From Nelumbo lutea (lineage: Eukaryota; Streptophyta; Magnoliopsida; Proteales; Nelumbonaceae): a stretch of 64,000 nucleotides of DNA. The translations under genes were made by a program, and so were the position numbers. The notes below the pieces were generated by a model. It saw nothing but the letters and a program-made list of their open reading frames with translations. It did no database searches and had not been told where the DNA came from. The DNA lies in NCBI GenBank assembly GCA_022828595.1, contig JAKGHH010000007.1, positions 32,240,356 to 32,304,355 of the forward strand. Direction: 5' to 3'. This document shows, one piece after another, positions 63,691 through 64,000 of this stretch (the stretch's first letter is position 1; the number at the start of each line of letters is the position of its first letter).

Positions 63691-64000
63691 CATCTAGAGC
63701 AATAAAGTGGGTCAGGCTGCTTGTGGGCCGATAGACCTGGCCACTGTAGCAAGTGGGCCATGCTAGGACCAGCCCAAACCCTTCTGCCATGCCGAGCTTG
63801 GGTTTTGAGGCTCACTGACAAGCATGACATGTCATGAAAAAGTGGGCTGTGCCCTCTCTTGTATTTGTTCTTTGTTTTTCAAAAAATAAATTATTGTTGT
63901 TTATAAATTAAATACTTAAGGATGTGTTGATGTGAAAACTGGTAATTGTGGTTATCTGGTGTTCATGATCCCCTTTAAATGGATCTGGCTTGGCATTTGG
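63691..64000. other. No gene recognised
   Basis: Begins with a GC-richer patch (GTGGGTCAGGCTGCTTGTGGGCC... CAAGTGGGCCATGC) that could be a small repeat replacing the rest of the copia element. Its other end could not be set. Confidence 0.35.

Noticed and set aside
1..64000. CRISPR arrays, bacterial operons, ribosome binding sites, tRNA or rRNA genes
   Set aside because: No regularly spaced repeats, cloverleaf or rRNA-like blocks were seen by eye, and the content is plant nuclear. A tRNAscan run would be needed to exclude a tRNA firmly.
1..64000. Organelle DNA insertions
   Set aside because: No plastid or mitochondrial gene sequence was recognised on either strand; a BLAST search against organelle genomes would settle it.

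Overview
This is a repeat-dominated stretch of a plant nuclear genome, almost certainly a flowering plant outside the grasses. The evidence is a plant MBS-type zinc-finger gene, a plant-type KRTCAP2 exon, plant L1-class LINEs with an RNase H domain, Ty1/copia and Ty3/gypsy LTR sequence, subtilase and class II small heat-shock protein remnants, AT-rich intergenic DNA and (GA)n/(CT)n microsatellites. I cannot name the species.

Host genes are sparse. (1) A minus-strand MBS1/MBS2-like C2H2 zinc-finger gene has its CDS at 25407-25721 and a likely 5'UTR intron at 25757-26001. (2) A plus-strand KRTCAP2 homologue (oligosaccharyltransferase accessory subunit) has a candidate 5'UTR exon ending at 47328 and its first coding exon at 50448-50603, with a clean donor site. 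I found no later exon before the window ends; the space downstream is filled by LINEs and a copia fragment. Two host-gene relics were also found: three collinear pieces of a subtilisin-like protease inside a transposon (43529-44893), and the C-terminal end of a class II small heat-shock protein (35093-35250, minus).

Layout: 1-1275 LINE 3' end; 1.9-2.9 kb decayed copia; 3.4-3.9 kb LINE zinc-finger relic on minus; 5-7.5 kb mostly unassigned; 7.5-16.8 kb nested miniature elements and gypsy LTR pieces; 17.05-19.7 kb copia 3' half on minus; 20-22.5 kb AT-rich dispersed repeat; 25-26.2 kb MBS gene; 26.6-30.6 kb nested miniature elements, including a fold-back element split by a solo LTR; 30.6-36 kb mixed repeats; 36.1-41.5 kb nearly full-length dead LINE; 42.8-46.6 kb AT-rich repeat holding a Pack-type element; 47-51.9 kb KRTCAP2 region; 52.2-61.9 kb three LINE copies in alternating orientation; 61.9-63.7 kb copia fragment.

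The most interesting signals are: the gene-fragment-carrying element with ~85 bp inverted ends, a perfect 9 bp target duplication and an empty-site paralogue in the same window; a small-element family with GGTTTT-AAAACC ends for which seven insertions show 9 bp target duplications, four of them perfect and non-trivial or near-perfect; and the multi-level nesting at 28.1-30.6 kb. No tRNA, rRNA, CRISPR array or bacterial-type operon was seen.
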